NCBI GenBank assembly: GCA_028023455.1
Contig: JAQFVV010000111.1
Span: 2,549,909 to 2,613,908 of the forward strand
From: Epiperipatus broadwayi
Lineage: Eukaryota > Onychophora > Udeonychophora > Euonychophora > Peripatidae
Direction: 5' to 3'
DNA length: 64,000 bases
Shown here one piece after another: positions 34,499-46,627 of this stretch (the stretch's first letter is position 1; each line of letters opens with the position of its first letter). The position numbers and the translations under genes are program-made. The notes under the pieces were generated by a model. That model was not told the origin of the DNA and did no database searches. It saw only the letters and a program-made list of their open reading frames with translations.

Positions 34499-34650
34499 GA
34501 TAAACATCAGCTACGATATAATTAGGCAAATAAAAAGATTTAAACTTGCAACTATAAATTGAAATCATGCCATCTAGTAATAATTTCTTATAATATTATT
34601 ACTAGATTTAATTGATTATTTGCTAATTACATCGTAGTTGAAGTTTATCT
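34499..34650. repeat. Imperfect hairpin
   Basis: ATAAACATCAGCTACGAT and AATTAGGCAAAT at the left pair with ATTTGCTAATT and ATCGTAGTTGAAGTTTAT at the right. An inner CTAGTAATAAT/ATTATTACTAG pair lies at 34573-34604. Confidence 0.7.
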
Positions 34651-36129
34651 ATAAATACATAAACAATTTTTATAACACTTTTAATATTTGCATCCATAAA
34701 GTCTGTGAAATTTTCTAATTAATATAGGGTGTATAATTATGTATTTGATAAAATAATGAACAAATAAAACGCGTGGTAGGTAAGCTATAGTTCACCATAT
34801 TTTTAGCGACAATTATTAAGCCAATATTATTGCCCAGAAATTAATAAGATGAAGATAAAGTGTCGCTATAATAGCCGTACTCAAAAGTAATCATACATAT
34901 AGATGATCTATAGCTTATATTTGTACACAAACACATATATCTACTATATTTGTGCACAAACTCACATAAATATATCTGTATTTGATAAAAATATAAATGT
35001 AATAAAATATATAAATATTTGAAGTACAAAGAAAAAAAAGTTTCGAAATCAGATTATATACTACAGTTCTTCTAAAAATATTATTTTAAGTTTATTTCAT
35101 ATTTTTAAATCAAATTCACAATATATTTATGCTTCTTAAAAATATTTTGCGATAGTTCTAAATAATCCTATAATTCTATTACAGTCTTTGAATATATATA
35201 TAAAATGAGATTAGATTTTTCTTTTTTTTTAAATAAAAAAAAATGAAATATTGTACTTCTAAAAATGAGAAGTGGGGAGGGGGAAAGATATGTGAATTAT
35301 CTAATATTATATTTCATTTAGATTACAACATTTGTAAATTAAGACATAGTAGAAAAGTATTAATCCCGAAATACATGTCGCAAAATGGATTTAAAAAAAA
35401 GTGATATAAAAAATAGAGGAAAATATAATATTAGTATAAATGTATCATCATTTTCAACCATTAGCAATTTACAGATCTCTTTATCAGTATTTCAATTTCT
35501 TTATTCCACAGCTTCTGCTTTATATATTATTCTGGTAAACTTTATACTGATTTCTTTATCTATATCTTATAATTTTTGGAATGTATTTACTATTTTATTT
35601 TGTAATTATCGGCATTTTTTCTAGTGATATGTGCATCCCAAATTAATTTCCGGTTTTTAATTTTTCAATAACGTAAATGATAGTTGTTCTGGCTCATATA
35701 TTTTCCTTTGGATTTTTTAAAATAACAAACAACTTTTATATAAAGTATCCCACGCTTATACTTATAGAGAACTATTCAAAAAAATTATAATACACATAAT
35801 GTTGCCCAGTTCGATTTCATGCCACCTGCTATTACTAGTCAATAACAAATAGAAGAAAAATAAATCCTTAACAAGTGCAAAATGTTACAAAAACTCGACT
35901 CATATTTTTTTTAAATATATATATATATGTAAAATTCTCATATCTTAATTTGATCAGATAAATGAAATTGTTACGTTCAGACTATAACTTTAATTGTTGG
36001 GTATAAACTAAGATGTAATTAACCATCTGATTATTTATATATTTCTACAACAGAAAGAAAAAAATTCTAGGATCTCTGCTTTTATAGAATATAAATGCCA
36101 CTTTATGTTTTCTTTATCTACCATTAACA
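34651..36129. other. A+T-rich stretch without a recognised gene
   Basis: Short frames only, including a hydrophobic low-complexity 79-codon frame at 35385-35624 with no motif. Nothing else is seen. Confidence 0.45.
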
Positions 36130-36260
36130 AAATCACCATTTTTTTCCATATGTCAAAACATCGGCCGCGAAGCGAACACGCGACAACTGCTTGCTTGCAA
36201 GTGCAAGGCTGCTGCGCTGACCTCTCGGCTACCAACGCTTGACAGAAATCACCATTTTTT
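36130..36260 (-). mobile_element. tRNA-derived SINE, copy 3, with perfect 15-bp target duplication
   Basis: The body 36145-36245 reads on the minus strand GGTAGCCGAGAGGTCAGC, GCAAGCAAGCAGTTG, GTGTTCGCTTCG (B box with changes) and TTTTGACATATGG with a short A tail. AAATCACCATTTTTT is present at 36130-36144 and again at 36246-36260. This exact duplication fixes both ends of the element at about 101 bases. Confidence 0.93.
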
Positions 36261-36599
36261 AATTGTAATTCTTATACGATATCAGATTCTTTCTGATCAT
36301 ATTATATAAATATTCATATTTTAAGTCACCACCTTCACTAGTTTATTCAGTTGCTATTTTTCAGATGTTCTTTTCTGAGTGCTTCTCCTATATGATCTCC
36401 TAAATGTAATTATACAAAGATCATCTGTTTGTAATGTGTAATTATTTTTCACAATGGAGATCTAATATATTTGGGAATCAGTTCTATTTTTAACTTTTTT
36501 TTATCATATATTTATGTCCTGTACATTAGGGGTCAGATTGACTTTATGTCAACATGGGTGTGACAAGAATCTCGGCCTCAGGGTGGCCTTTGAGCATTT

Positions 36600-36894
36600 C
36601 ATCATCAGATTTTCAGTTAGATGGACGGTTGAAGAGTTGGAGTGTGGAATGGATTGAAGCCTGTCCATTAAAGTATGAAGATAGGCTAACTTAACATATA
36701 TCTGAGCACTTATTGCATATATGTGTAGAGATGGTAATCTGGACCAACTGATGATTGCTGGTTTAGCATGAAATACATATATTGCTGATTATTTATCTTT
36801 TCAACATATATGTGTTCAAGTGTATCAGTGTTATGAGATAGTGTGGAAAGTGGTGGGTTGTGTGAAAGTCTGTGCTCATATACCCTATATATTA
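36600..36894 (+). mobile_element. Inverted-arm repeat family B, copy 2 (left arm missing)
   Basis: It matches the interior and right arm of B3 (54704-55157): ATCATCAGATTTTCA, CTGTCCATTAAAGTATGAAG, GGTTTAGCATGAAA and CTTTTCAACATA in the same order. The right arm (36820-36894) is the arm of B1. The left arm is absent. The interior contains CTGATGA, a TGCT/AGCA hairpin and GAAAT (36748-36774), again hammerhead-like but without a matching helix I. Confidence 0.7.
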
Positions 36895-38147
36895 CATATA
36901 TTTATTTACAAATTGAAGCTATTATATGATCATTTATTTTTGGTGATATTCTCAGTAAAGAATAAAAGCTTATATAAGTTGTGTATCTAATGAAGATCAT
37001 TTCCAGAACATGTCAGAAAATATGTGAGGAGCCTTCCATACCATTGACCTTTCATTGAACAACAATATTTTTTAAGACAGTAAATATAATTTGCTCCTTG
37101 ATAATGCAGTATTAATTAAGCCCAATAGCTTATGATCAAAAACGCCACTAATTAAATAGATCAATTTCACAAATACTTAACCATACCCAGTATCAATCCT
37201 TTGCTGAGAGAAATGTAATTTTTAAGAAAAATTTGGTTTAGAAAAGAATTTGGATGATAGCAGGAAAATATTATTTGGCTTTTATAATATAAATAATTAT
37301 TATAGATGAAAAAATATTTTTTATACTAAAACTTTGAACAAGCTTATGTTTATTTGTTTATATTTTAATTATTGCTTTGAAAAAAAAAAGTTCTACACCC
37401 TGATATATTAAAAATATATATTTTAAAATAAGTACTTTTATAAGTGTTGAGTGACTTGAATCCAAAATTTTGCGAATTTTTGAATTTCAGACTTTAACTT
37501 GATAATAAAAAGAATATAAATGTAATTTTCAGATAAACTGGATCCAACTTTGAGGCCTAAATCCTCATTAATAAAGACTAAAGACAGAAACAAATCTCGC
37601 AATAGAGATTTAAATGTCTATCATCTGGTAATTATTGATTACTTATTCTTATAATAGATGGCACTGGAACTGCTTTTGTTTACATAAATTTGTACCAAAT
37701 TTTAGAAACGAATATTGTTGTGTTGATAGAAATACTTTTTAGTTGATTCACATTGTATATTAATTGCAATCAATGTCTTTCTCCTTTTTTTATAATGAAT
37801 AGATACAAATCAATTTTTAAAATAAATAAATAATGGAAGTGACAAGTTGATTTTCATGCCAAGAATTATTAGTTTTTGAATTACTCACTTTATTACTGAA
37901 TTGAATATCTAGGACATTTTTTTATGGATTCAGAAATATACATTCTGCATTTACAGTCTCCTGCAAGTATTTAATTGATCATCATTCTATTTACATCTAA
38001 CTAATAAGTGATATTCTGCAGTCATGTGACTTAAAGGATGCATCAATCTATGTTAATCTTTGGGAAAAAACTGGTTATATAATTATTCACCAATAAGAAT
38101 TTGCATTCTGTATAGTTAAATTTTTTACTATGTGTTTGTTAATTGTA
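36895..38147. other. A+T-rich stretch without a recognised gene
   Basis: No coding sequence, repeat or motif recognised. Confidence 0.45.
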
Positions 38148-38790
38148 CTGGTCAAAATCGTGTGTTCAATCAACAAGACCTAGAATCCAAGCAAAAGTGC
38201 ATCAATCTAACATGTGCAACATATATAAGTCAGAAACAATACTAAATGTTAACCTATTTGTCATGCTCCAGGGTCTATGACTATACGAGCAACGCTTTTG
38301 AGGATATGACAAGTTTTCCATTGACTCCTGTCCCAGCTATGAGAACAGGGTGAGCACAGAGACTTGGAAATCAATAATATATTCAAATAATTAACTAATA
38401 ATTTATTCGGAAGACATGCTTACAGAACGGTACAGATTATTGCTTAATATTAATTAATATTCAGAGCCGTAATAATAGTCAAGGCAACATGAAGCAAAAG
38501 GGAGTTTAATTAATAATACTAAATAAACTTTATTTAATTAGAGAACAATATAAGTCAATCAAATAATTAATACTAAAGATTTGGGCAAAGAATGACAAAT
38601 ATGATAATACAGAGAAATGATAGAATATAAATTTATTAAATGATTAGACATGATAAATTATGATTACAACTAAACAAAATATGTGCGTAGAATGTATATA
38701 CAATTATTATTACAAATTTGATGATGGTTTAATGTGCAATTATGCACTTCTGTGGACTAATTAAATAGGTAATTTGGGAATTACATAAGT
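38148..38790 (+). repeat. Dispersed repeat X, copy 2
   Basis: It begins TGTACTGGTC and follows copy 1 (21953) through AACAAGACCTAG, GCAAAAGTGC, CCTATTTGTC and GAGCAACGC, with later similarity around TTTATTAAAT and GTAATTTGGGAAT. Identity is moderate. No coding frame. Confidence 0.5.
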
Positions 38791-38826
38791 AAATAAATAA
38801 TATTATTTTTATAAAGCACAGTCGAT

Positions 38827-39010
38827 ATTGAAATAATTGAGAGAGTGCAAATCTCTCAAGCGCTTATGTCTACAACCAGCCAATCAAAGTTAAGAAGAGA
38901 GTGGAACCTCTCTTTTCTTATTAAAATTCTCTGTCCCAGTGCTTAATATTTGATTGTCTGGTTGTAGTCATAAATGCTTGAGAGATTTGCACTCTCTCAA
39001 TTATTTCAAT
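38827..39010. mobile_element. Palindromic snapback element A6
   Basis: ATTGAAATAATTGAGAGAGT at 38827 and its complement ending at 39010 bound ~55-base arms that also share GCAAATCTCTCAAGC and a CTACAACCAG-type block. The centre is about 70 bases. It lies at the end of repeat X copy 2. Confidence 0.85.
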
Positions 39011-39214
39011 AAGTAAATAAAATATTTGGTTTAATATATAAAAGTTGGTTGGTGCGGTTAATATATATATAAAATAAGATTGATTTATGCGGTTAATATG
39101 CCAAAGTTATGAAATAAATTAATTAGATAATCAACAATAAATGATAGCTTACTCCTCATTTAAAATATCACGAATTTATGTATTCAGATTTTATTACAAC
39201 ATTATATATATTGT

Positions 39215-39540
39215 AACAGATCTGGTGATGAACCGGGAAAGAGGAAGCACATCTTACTACCAGCGGATGCAGGGTCTTCAGGTAGGATGCTGGTGATAGC
39301 ATGACAAAATGCTTAGTCCAAGATCACATCTACCTTCAGAATACTAGCTCAATATTTATTGAAGAAATTTAGATGCAATTTAGACTACTTCCTCCTCATC
39401 ACATCCCCCTTTCATGCTCCATTAGATCCCAGTATTCAAACTCAGGGAGAATTTGCAGTCAGCTCTCTTCAGGGATGAACTTACTTAGTTTTCAAACTAA
39501 TGTGCCTATATATAAGCAAGGACTAGTATATTTTTACTAC
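39215..39540 (+). other. G+C-richer island beginning TGTAACAG after a TATA run
   Basis: Like repeat X, it starts TGTA right after a TATATAT run. It has normal base composition for about 320 bases, including TCACATCCCCC and CAGTCAGCTCTCTTCAGGG. No protein is recognisable on either strand. It may be a further diverged member of the TGTA-beginning repeats. Confidence 0.3.
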
Positions 39541-40639
39541 TAAAATGTTATAAACATCCTTTTATATATGAAGAATGGTCTATGGGTATGAATAATTAAT
39601 ATATATGTATTCAATATAATTATTTAGTGATATGTGGAGATTATAGATTAAACTATTTATTTAGTAGGGTTAATGCATGGTACTGATGATCAATTTACTT
39701 ATTGATATAAATACATAATAATAATGATGGTGATGACCCAGTAGATTATTAGTGTAAATGCATAATACTGCTGATGACTAAGCAGAGATTAAATTGATTT
39801 CAACAATTAATTGACATTTATTAAATAAGAAACAAGAAATGCAATAGAATAATATTTACATTTATAATGTTGAGATTGCAAGGATGGCTTTCTATCATTT
39901 TAAAAATATAATGATGTTCCCTTTCCAAATCCAATGATAGGAATCCATACCTAATCAGTCTTTAGTTACAAAGTAAAAAAAAAAAACTAATTCAGAATAA
40001 TATATACAGTAAATTGAAATTAAAGGTTTCAAATAATAAAAATATAGCAGTAGAAAAGTAAATTAATAATACACTAATTCCAAATCTATCTTGCTAATAG
40101 TATTGACTATAATTATATTTTATTTATTGGAGCATGCTATTTTTAGCTGATTATTGAATGAGTGACCTCTCCTATATGTAAGTTAAAGTGACATTAGTGA
40201 AAAAGAATAAACCATTCGTCCACCGTGATTAATCATACATTCAAAAGAAACAAAAAAAAAAACTATTGCTAGGTTTTAGTAATAACTATTAATAAAAAAA
40301 ATATAACTTTGTTTGCTCTAAAGTTTGTAGTTAATGTAAAATAAGTCAAGATCATACTTGAGATCACTTTGGTGGAGCAGTATCGAATTTCTGGAAGGAT
40401 CTGAATTTTCAACTTTATTAACAATTACAATTATTTTGCTTATTTTGATTCCTTCCCTCCCCCCTCCATACATGTATACATTCTAGATAAATACTTCCAT
40501 TTCTCAAGTGCCAATGATCAAATTTGAAAAACGAAGATCAATACAAAAAAAAAAATCATAAGTCATAAAATTACAAATAGTAAAATAAATAATAATAAAA
40601 AAAAATATATGAATCAATAAAAAAAAATCGAACAGTCTA
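39541..40639. other. A+T-rich stretch without a recognised gene
   Basis: Contains GATGATGATG-like words near 39720-39780 but no coding sequence. Confidence 0.45.
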
Positions 40640-40900
40640 TACACGTTGTATATCAATCTCCAGATGTAATGTAGTTGTCCATTGGCTTTAGTGAATCCAC
40701 ACTAGTTGGTCCTGAGCACTTTCCAGTTGTTTCTTTCAGACACACTGCAACAAACCCACTGCTGATTGATATCCATCAACACAATGAGATATTTTGCACA
40801 GACACATTTATAATGGCATAGAGGTCAGCATCGGTCACCTAAAGTATATTCTATTTACTCAGTATACATTGAAGAATTTTCTTTCATGATTGTAGTTGGT
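40640..40900. other. G+C-richer island, unrecognised
   Basis: About 260 bases of more balanced composition. The minus strand includes TGCTGACCTCTATGCCATTA and GTGTCTGTGCAAAATATC, in a style common to old retroposons. No long frame and no second copy in this window. Confidence 0.3.
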
Positions 40901-41921
40901 TATTCAATAGCATTTAAGTATGGGAAAAATGATATGAGAAATTGATCAAATTTCTAATAGTTTCTAATTTCTTTCCCTTCACTTTCTTAAAAATCTATTC
41001 AAGCTCTCCAGTATATATTTAAATTATTAGTCTATTTTTACCATTTATGCATTCTGATTTGTTTAAGCAAACAGCTGAAATTATTTTTTTCCTGATAATG
41101 AAGGTTTCTTTTTTTTTAGTGTTGAATATCAGAATCCATCTTAATATAATTTTAAAATAAAAAAATTAATAACTGTTCAGAGACTTTTGTTCATGTGCAG
41201 ATTATCCAGTTGTTTCTTTAAAACCCAAAAACCTCTTGAGCTGGCTCCTGCTGATTTTTAATAACTCATTGTTACGAATCTATATGTGTATTAAAATATT
41301 TTTCCCTTCTTGCATTGTTTTCTAAATTCAATCACCTAGCAACTATTTTGACCTCGGGTCATTATTCTTTTATTTTAATCTTTGTTTATGTCAGTCTCAC
41401 CCAGTCAGTTAATTATTAGTGAGATTAGGTTGTGTGTATATATATATAAATTTTACTGCTTTAGAGATGCAGAAATTAAAAATACCTCTCTCATAAATAA
41501 AAATAGCAGTTTATTTGAGGTGACATTTGTGTTTGTTTATATACATGTTTAACATATATATATGTATATGTAAGCTCGATTGTTTGACTACCAATTGACC
41601 TGATTGAAAATGTTGGAAAAATTCCAACAGGGGTGTTTGTTGATTGTAAGTCATTCTTGTAACATATAAGAATAATTGATGATGTGTGATTTTAAGAATG
41701 CGCATGATCACATTTCTCTTAGATTTGGGAGATTGCCAAAATGGGCAGGAGTAAGATGGTTCAGCCTAAAATAAGTTGTAATTATATAATCTGACCTAGA
41801 GAATTAAATAGAATGGGTGGCAAAAAGCATACAGTTAACAGTTTACAGAATGTTACAATTTGCAATTGTATATATGAATGAGGTCACTTAAGACATTCTG
41901 GATCGCTTTGTCATATTTGTG
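40901..41921. other. A+T-rich stretch without a recognised gene
   Basis: No coding sequence or repeat recognised. Confidence 0.45.
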
Positions 41922-42038
41922 CAAGAGTGAAACTATGCCTGCACAATGGCCAAGGACATAGCTCTGAAGAATAGTGGCACAAGAGTGAGAAAATGTCTGT
42001 ATGATGGCCAAGAATATCTCTGAGGATTAGTGTCACAA
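41922..42038. repeat. Two-unit imperfect tandem repeat, about 57 bp
   Basis: Both units share CAAGAGTGA, ATGGCCAAG, CTCTGA and ATTAGTG-like words at a ~57-base spacing, with several substitutions. Confidence 0.7.
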
Positions 42039-42392
42039 GCTAGCATGTTGGGATGGTTTGTTCATATTTTCCCATATATGTATCCATTAGAAGTGCCTGA
42101 AAAAGATCCATAGTAGGAAAAGTATCTACTTTGAGTAGGATAATGTGGATTGGGTCCAGGCATTCTGAAGTTCCCATAGTGCATGGCAAAGCAAGATAAG
42201 CAATGAATTAAACAATTGTAATGATACCCAATAATGGCTACAATATATAGATAGTTCATATCACTAATGGCTACAATAAATTAATTAATACTTGTTTAAA
42301 ATAGTATGCTACCTGGCACAATGAAATGCCTAAATACAAACCATCCATGGGCAATTAACTAATGCCTAAGAAAATGGGTCAGAATATAAAGA

Positions 42393-42523
42393 CAAAAGAG
42401 AATTTGTCAAGCATTGTTAGCCGAGAGGTCAGTGCAGCTGCCTTGCAAGCAAGCAGTTGGTTGCAGATGGTTGTTGTGGGTTTGCCTCCTGGCTGATGCT
42501 ATGACATATAAAAAAGGGAATAG
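42393..42523 (+). mobile_element. tRNA-derived SINE, copy 4
   Basis: The body 42406-42510 has GTTAGCCGAGAGGTCAG, GCAAGCAAGCAGTTGG, GGGTTTGCCTCC (B box, C to T) and GATGCTATGACATAT. The flanks AAAAGAGAATTTG and AAAAGGGAATAGATTG are a diverged target duplication. Confidence 0.85.
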
Positions 42524-43110
42524 ATTGCTTTCTCCCACATTTCTAAAATATCTTCTTACATTTCTATAAGCGTTCAATGCATGTATAACTTAATATATTA
42601 ATTTACAAAATAAAATCACAGATCACATAAAGGCAGATGATACATTATGTATTAAATTCACTTCTGGTGAGATTTAACCTTTAAAGAAAATTTACTTCTC
42701 CAACTGTTTAACAGGAGAAACTATGGGCAGTGAAGTTTAAATCTATTTTCTGGGTTGGATATTGACTTGGCATATTAAGAATAAATCAAAATACAAACTA
42801 AGAGAAAATATATGGTTGTTTTCTCATCCCTGGTGTTTAACTTGAGATGTCGCTATTTCTAGGTCAATTCCTAGAAATATACCATTCCACCAGCATTCAC
42901 CCAACAAAAGAGGAATTTTTCTACATTATAAATGCAGAAAAGAGTCCTCATGTTATGTTGGATGGAGGCGGTGGTGGCGACAGAAGCCAACACAAAGAGA
43001 CTTCTTTCTATGATAAAACACAGAAAGAGTTCCCGATGGCTGCTGGTTATGGCTTTTTTTCTATGCTAAAAACAAAGAGAAAGAAATGCCTTGATTAGCT
43101 GCCATAGTAG

Positions 43111-43210
43111 TTGATTTTGTTCATCATTTTCTCATAATAGAATATCTATTTTCTCTGTAGTTGATTTTGTTCATCATTTTCTCATAATAGAATATCTATT
43201 TTCTCTGTAG
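43111..43210. repeat. Perfect 50-bp tandem duplication
   Basis: 43111-43160 is repeated exactly at 43161-43210 (begins TTGATTTTGTTCATC). The lack of any difference implies a recent event or an assembly join. Confidence 0.95.
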
Positions 43211-43444
43211 TTTCATGTGAGAGTATGCATATTTGAAGCAGTCATAGTTTTTTAAAATTTGATAAGACGTCTATTTTTTTTAATGTGTTGTAACTTACTT
43301 TACTGTTGTAAGTTTAGTAATAATGTCCTGAAGATTCCATTACAAAGGGGTAACCCTCAAAAATTGCTTTTAAGGGTGCGGAATGGAAAAAATTTGAAGG
43401 ATCACATGAAAAGTACCATTTTCACGAGAATTTGTCTGTGATTA

Positions 43445-43985
43445 GTTACTTTTTCTATATATATATACACAAACAAAAACAACCCAGTGTCTAATTATTA
43501 GTAATTATTTGTCCAAAAAAGAAAATTAGTCGGGTATTATTTTTTTTTTTTACATTTATTATTTCAAAAATAAGATTAGTTTTTATATCTACACACTAAC
43601 AAAAACAACCCAGTTCCTGATTAATTACTGTCTTAAAAAAAATAAAAGAAAGTAAATTCAACGGGGTTTGATTTTTTTCAATGGAGTATTTGAATTATGT
43701 TTTTTATATATACACAAGATTTATCAAAAAAAAAAAAAACCCACTTTCTGATTAATTACTGTCAAAAGAAACACAAATTAGTCAGCTATCATTTTTAAAT
43801 TTAGTATTTCAATAATGGTACCCTTTTTATATAGACAAACTTAACAAAAACAACCCACTTTCTGATTCATTACTGTCCCCCAAAAAAAGAAAACGGAAAT
43901 TAGTCGGGTATCATTTTTCAATTGAGTCTTTCAATGACAGTCCTTACTAATAGTAGTCGGGTATCAATTCTAAATTGTAGTATAT
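43445..43985. repeat. Minisatellite array, unit about 115-135 bp
   Basis: About four diverged units each carry ACAAAAACAACCCA, CTGATTAATTACTGTC (with variants), AAATTAGTCGGGTATCATT and a TTTTTATATATACA-type stretch. Confidence 0.8.
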
Positions 43986-44009
43986 AAATTACATTACTTT
44001 TGATAGATT

Positions 44010-44520
44010 TAGAATTATGTCTTGCTTTTTTAATAAAATGATTGATTTACTCTTGACCAAAAATACCATAACTTTAAAAAAAGACACACATAAAGTCCAA
44101 AAAAATGAGAAAAAGCCCCATAACTTTAAAGACACACACACAAACTAAAAAACAATCTAAGATTAAGAAACATTGACTTATTACATATTGCTTTTGAGTC
44201 AAATTATTGATTTACTCTTGCAAAAAAAAAATACCATAACTTTAAAAAGACACACATAAAGTCCAAAAAAAATTTAGAAAAAGCCCCGTAACTTTAAAGA
44301 CACACACACAAACTCAAAAACAGGATAAGATTAATAAACATTTACTTATTACATCTTGCTTTTGAATAAAATTATTGATTTACTCTTGCAAAAAAAGACT
44401 GTAACTTTAAAAAGACACACATAAAGTTCCCCCCAAAAAAGTTAGAAAAACACCATAACTTTAAAGACACACACACACACAAACTAAAAAACAAGATAAG
44501 ATTAATAAACATTTACAAAA
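44010..44520. repeat. Minisatellite array, unit about 170-180 bp, three units
   Basis: Units begin near 44010, 44190 and 44360. Each has ATTGATTTACTCTTG, then two sub-blocks with CATAACTTTAAA and AAGACACACATAAAGT, then ACACACACACAAACT and AGATTAA(G/T)AAACATT. Confidence 0.85.
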
Positions 44521-44701
44521 ATGAAAAAACTAACATCATATAATAGTATTAGTTAGTAGAATATTTTATTACAAATCTAAGAAATCAGATCTTTTTAGAT
44601 CAAATCGATCATTTATGTCTGGCCTGGAATCGTTATATGTTTATGTTTTTGATTAGCATCAACACTATCCCATGGTAAACACCAGGGATGAGAAAACAAC
44701 C

Positions 44702-46382
44702 TAAAATTCAATCTAAGTTCCCACACTTGGCTATGAATAAAAGATAGAAAACATTCCATAGGGCACATGATGGATAAAATACTTTAATAAATCTAATCAT
44801 TTAAATAACAATACACAATAGCTCCTAAGTCTAAAATATGAGACTTAAAACAAACTGGTATGGACATGGTCTCATCACCAAAAATAAGGGAAATACACTA
44901 TTTGGCTTCTCATACTTTAATTCATAAAATATAACTACTTAATCTGGAGGATATAATCTATTCCTAACAAATATTTCAACAAGCTAAGGGAGAGCTTTCT
45001 CAATCCCAAAAAATATACTATATAATCCACTCATGGCAAACACTTAAATAAATTAAGGGAGAGCTTATTTGTATTCCTGACAATATACTGTATAACATAA
45101 ATACTTTCGTTCTGCATAGCCACTAAATACATTTCCATCTAAGCATAATAAAGAAATAAAAAATTCACATTTAAATAAATCTCTAAACTTTCCACTTCTC
45201 TTCTGAAACTGATGGAAACTAAATTATTTCTACTTTCTATTCAAACATTATAGCTAAATTAAATAACACACATATGTAAAAGCGTAATAATGCACAAACA
45301 ATTTCAAATCATTTTTGATAAGAAATACTGTAATGACATGAATTAATAAATTGTAAAGATAATAATAAATAAATCTCATTTCTAACAAGTTGGACTGTCT
45401 GCGATAAAGTGTAAATATCGATGAAAGTGATTTTAGGATATCGGTACTCTACAAAATAACTGTAGTGAAAAAACCTGGATATAGAGGGAAAAAAGGTATG
45501 ATGGGAAGGAACAGTAGTAGTAAAAAAGATGGCTGGACATCAAACTACAAAATGAAGTAAGTGGTTATAATTTTTCTAAGCAATAGATATTTAGAGACTG
45601 TGAGATGGGAGAGAAGCATGAGTTTAAAGCCAGAAATAGCTACTAGGATGTGAAAGGACCTGAAGTGTATGTACAGTATAAAGTCTTAGAAAAAAGTGAC
45701 ATTTGTATCTCGGAGCGATACCAGTAATAATTAAGTAGAGACTGTTTTAACATATTGTATATAATTATTGTATTTAAGATTTTGTAAATAAAACAATTAA
45801 ACTAATAATATAAAGGACTATTTAATTGGGTGAAACTTACGGAAATGCATATACAGCTGGTGAACAAAGAATTAGTAATATAGTTTGACAAAACCTATAT
45901 AAAATTCGTAACCCCTGTATACAACAAAATGGCGCAGATCGACTAAAAAAAAATGCCGGGCGAAATCAAAAAGCAAAGCAAGGCAAAATAACTTCTAGCA
46001 AGCAAAGACAAAATAATTCTTTAATGCATTCGGCATTAGCACAAAATTAAAATAAAAGTTTGGTTTGGAATAAATAATAAATCTTAAATTTTGAGTAAAA
46101 TAATTATTAAGAAATAATTACTTGATAACTTCTTGAAAACACAATGATAAACAATAAATTTTACATAATGAGCTTTTTTCAAAAACAAACTGTTCACCCC
46201 TTAACAATGAATGGATATTTCTATTGCTAACATGCTCATATAGAAATAAAAGCATACAATAAAAACTATATTAAAATAATACTAATTACCCAGTATAATA
46301 TTTTTTCATATTATACTTTTGGTGAGATGTTCTTGAAGAGAAACATAAAAAAAAAATAAAAATCATAAGACAAATTTTTAAA
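44702..46382. other. A+T-rich stretch without a recognised gene
   Basis: Near 44995-45080 the phrase AAGGGAGAGCTT occurs twice, about 65 bases apart. No coding sequence recognised. Confidence 0.45.

Positions 46383-46627
<245 letters not shown>

Larger units (their letters stand above)
42814..44701. mobile_element. Element with 26-bp perfect terminal inverted repeats, minisatellite-filled
   Basis: Positions 42814-42839 and 44676-44701 are exact inverted complements (core TTTTCTCATCCCTGGTG). A perfect 26-base match 1.9 kb apart is very unlikely by chance in this sequence. Between them lie an 83-codon frame (42847-43098, with a run of five Gly), a 50-bp duplication and two minisatellite arrays. 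No transposase is recognisable, so it would be non-autonomous. No clear target duplication was found, and the superfamily is undetermined. Confidence 0.55.

Noticed and set aside
43445-44520. CRISPR-like array
   Set aside because: Units are 115-180 bases and diverge along their whole length, with no short conserved repeat alternating with unique spacers and no cas genes. The setting is eukaryotic, and a minisatellite fits.
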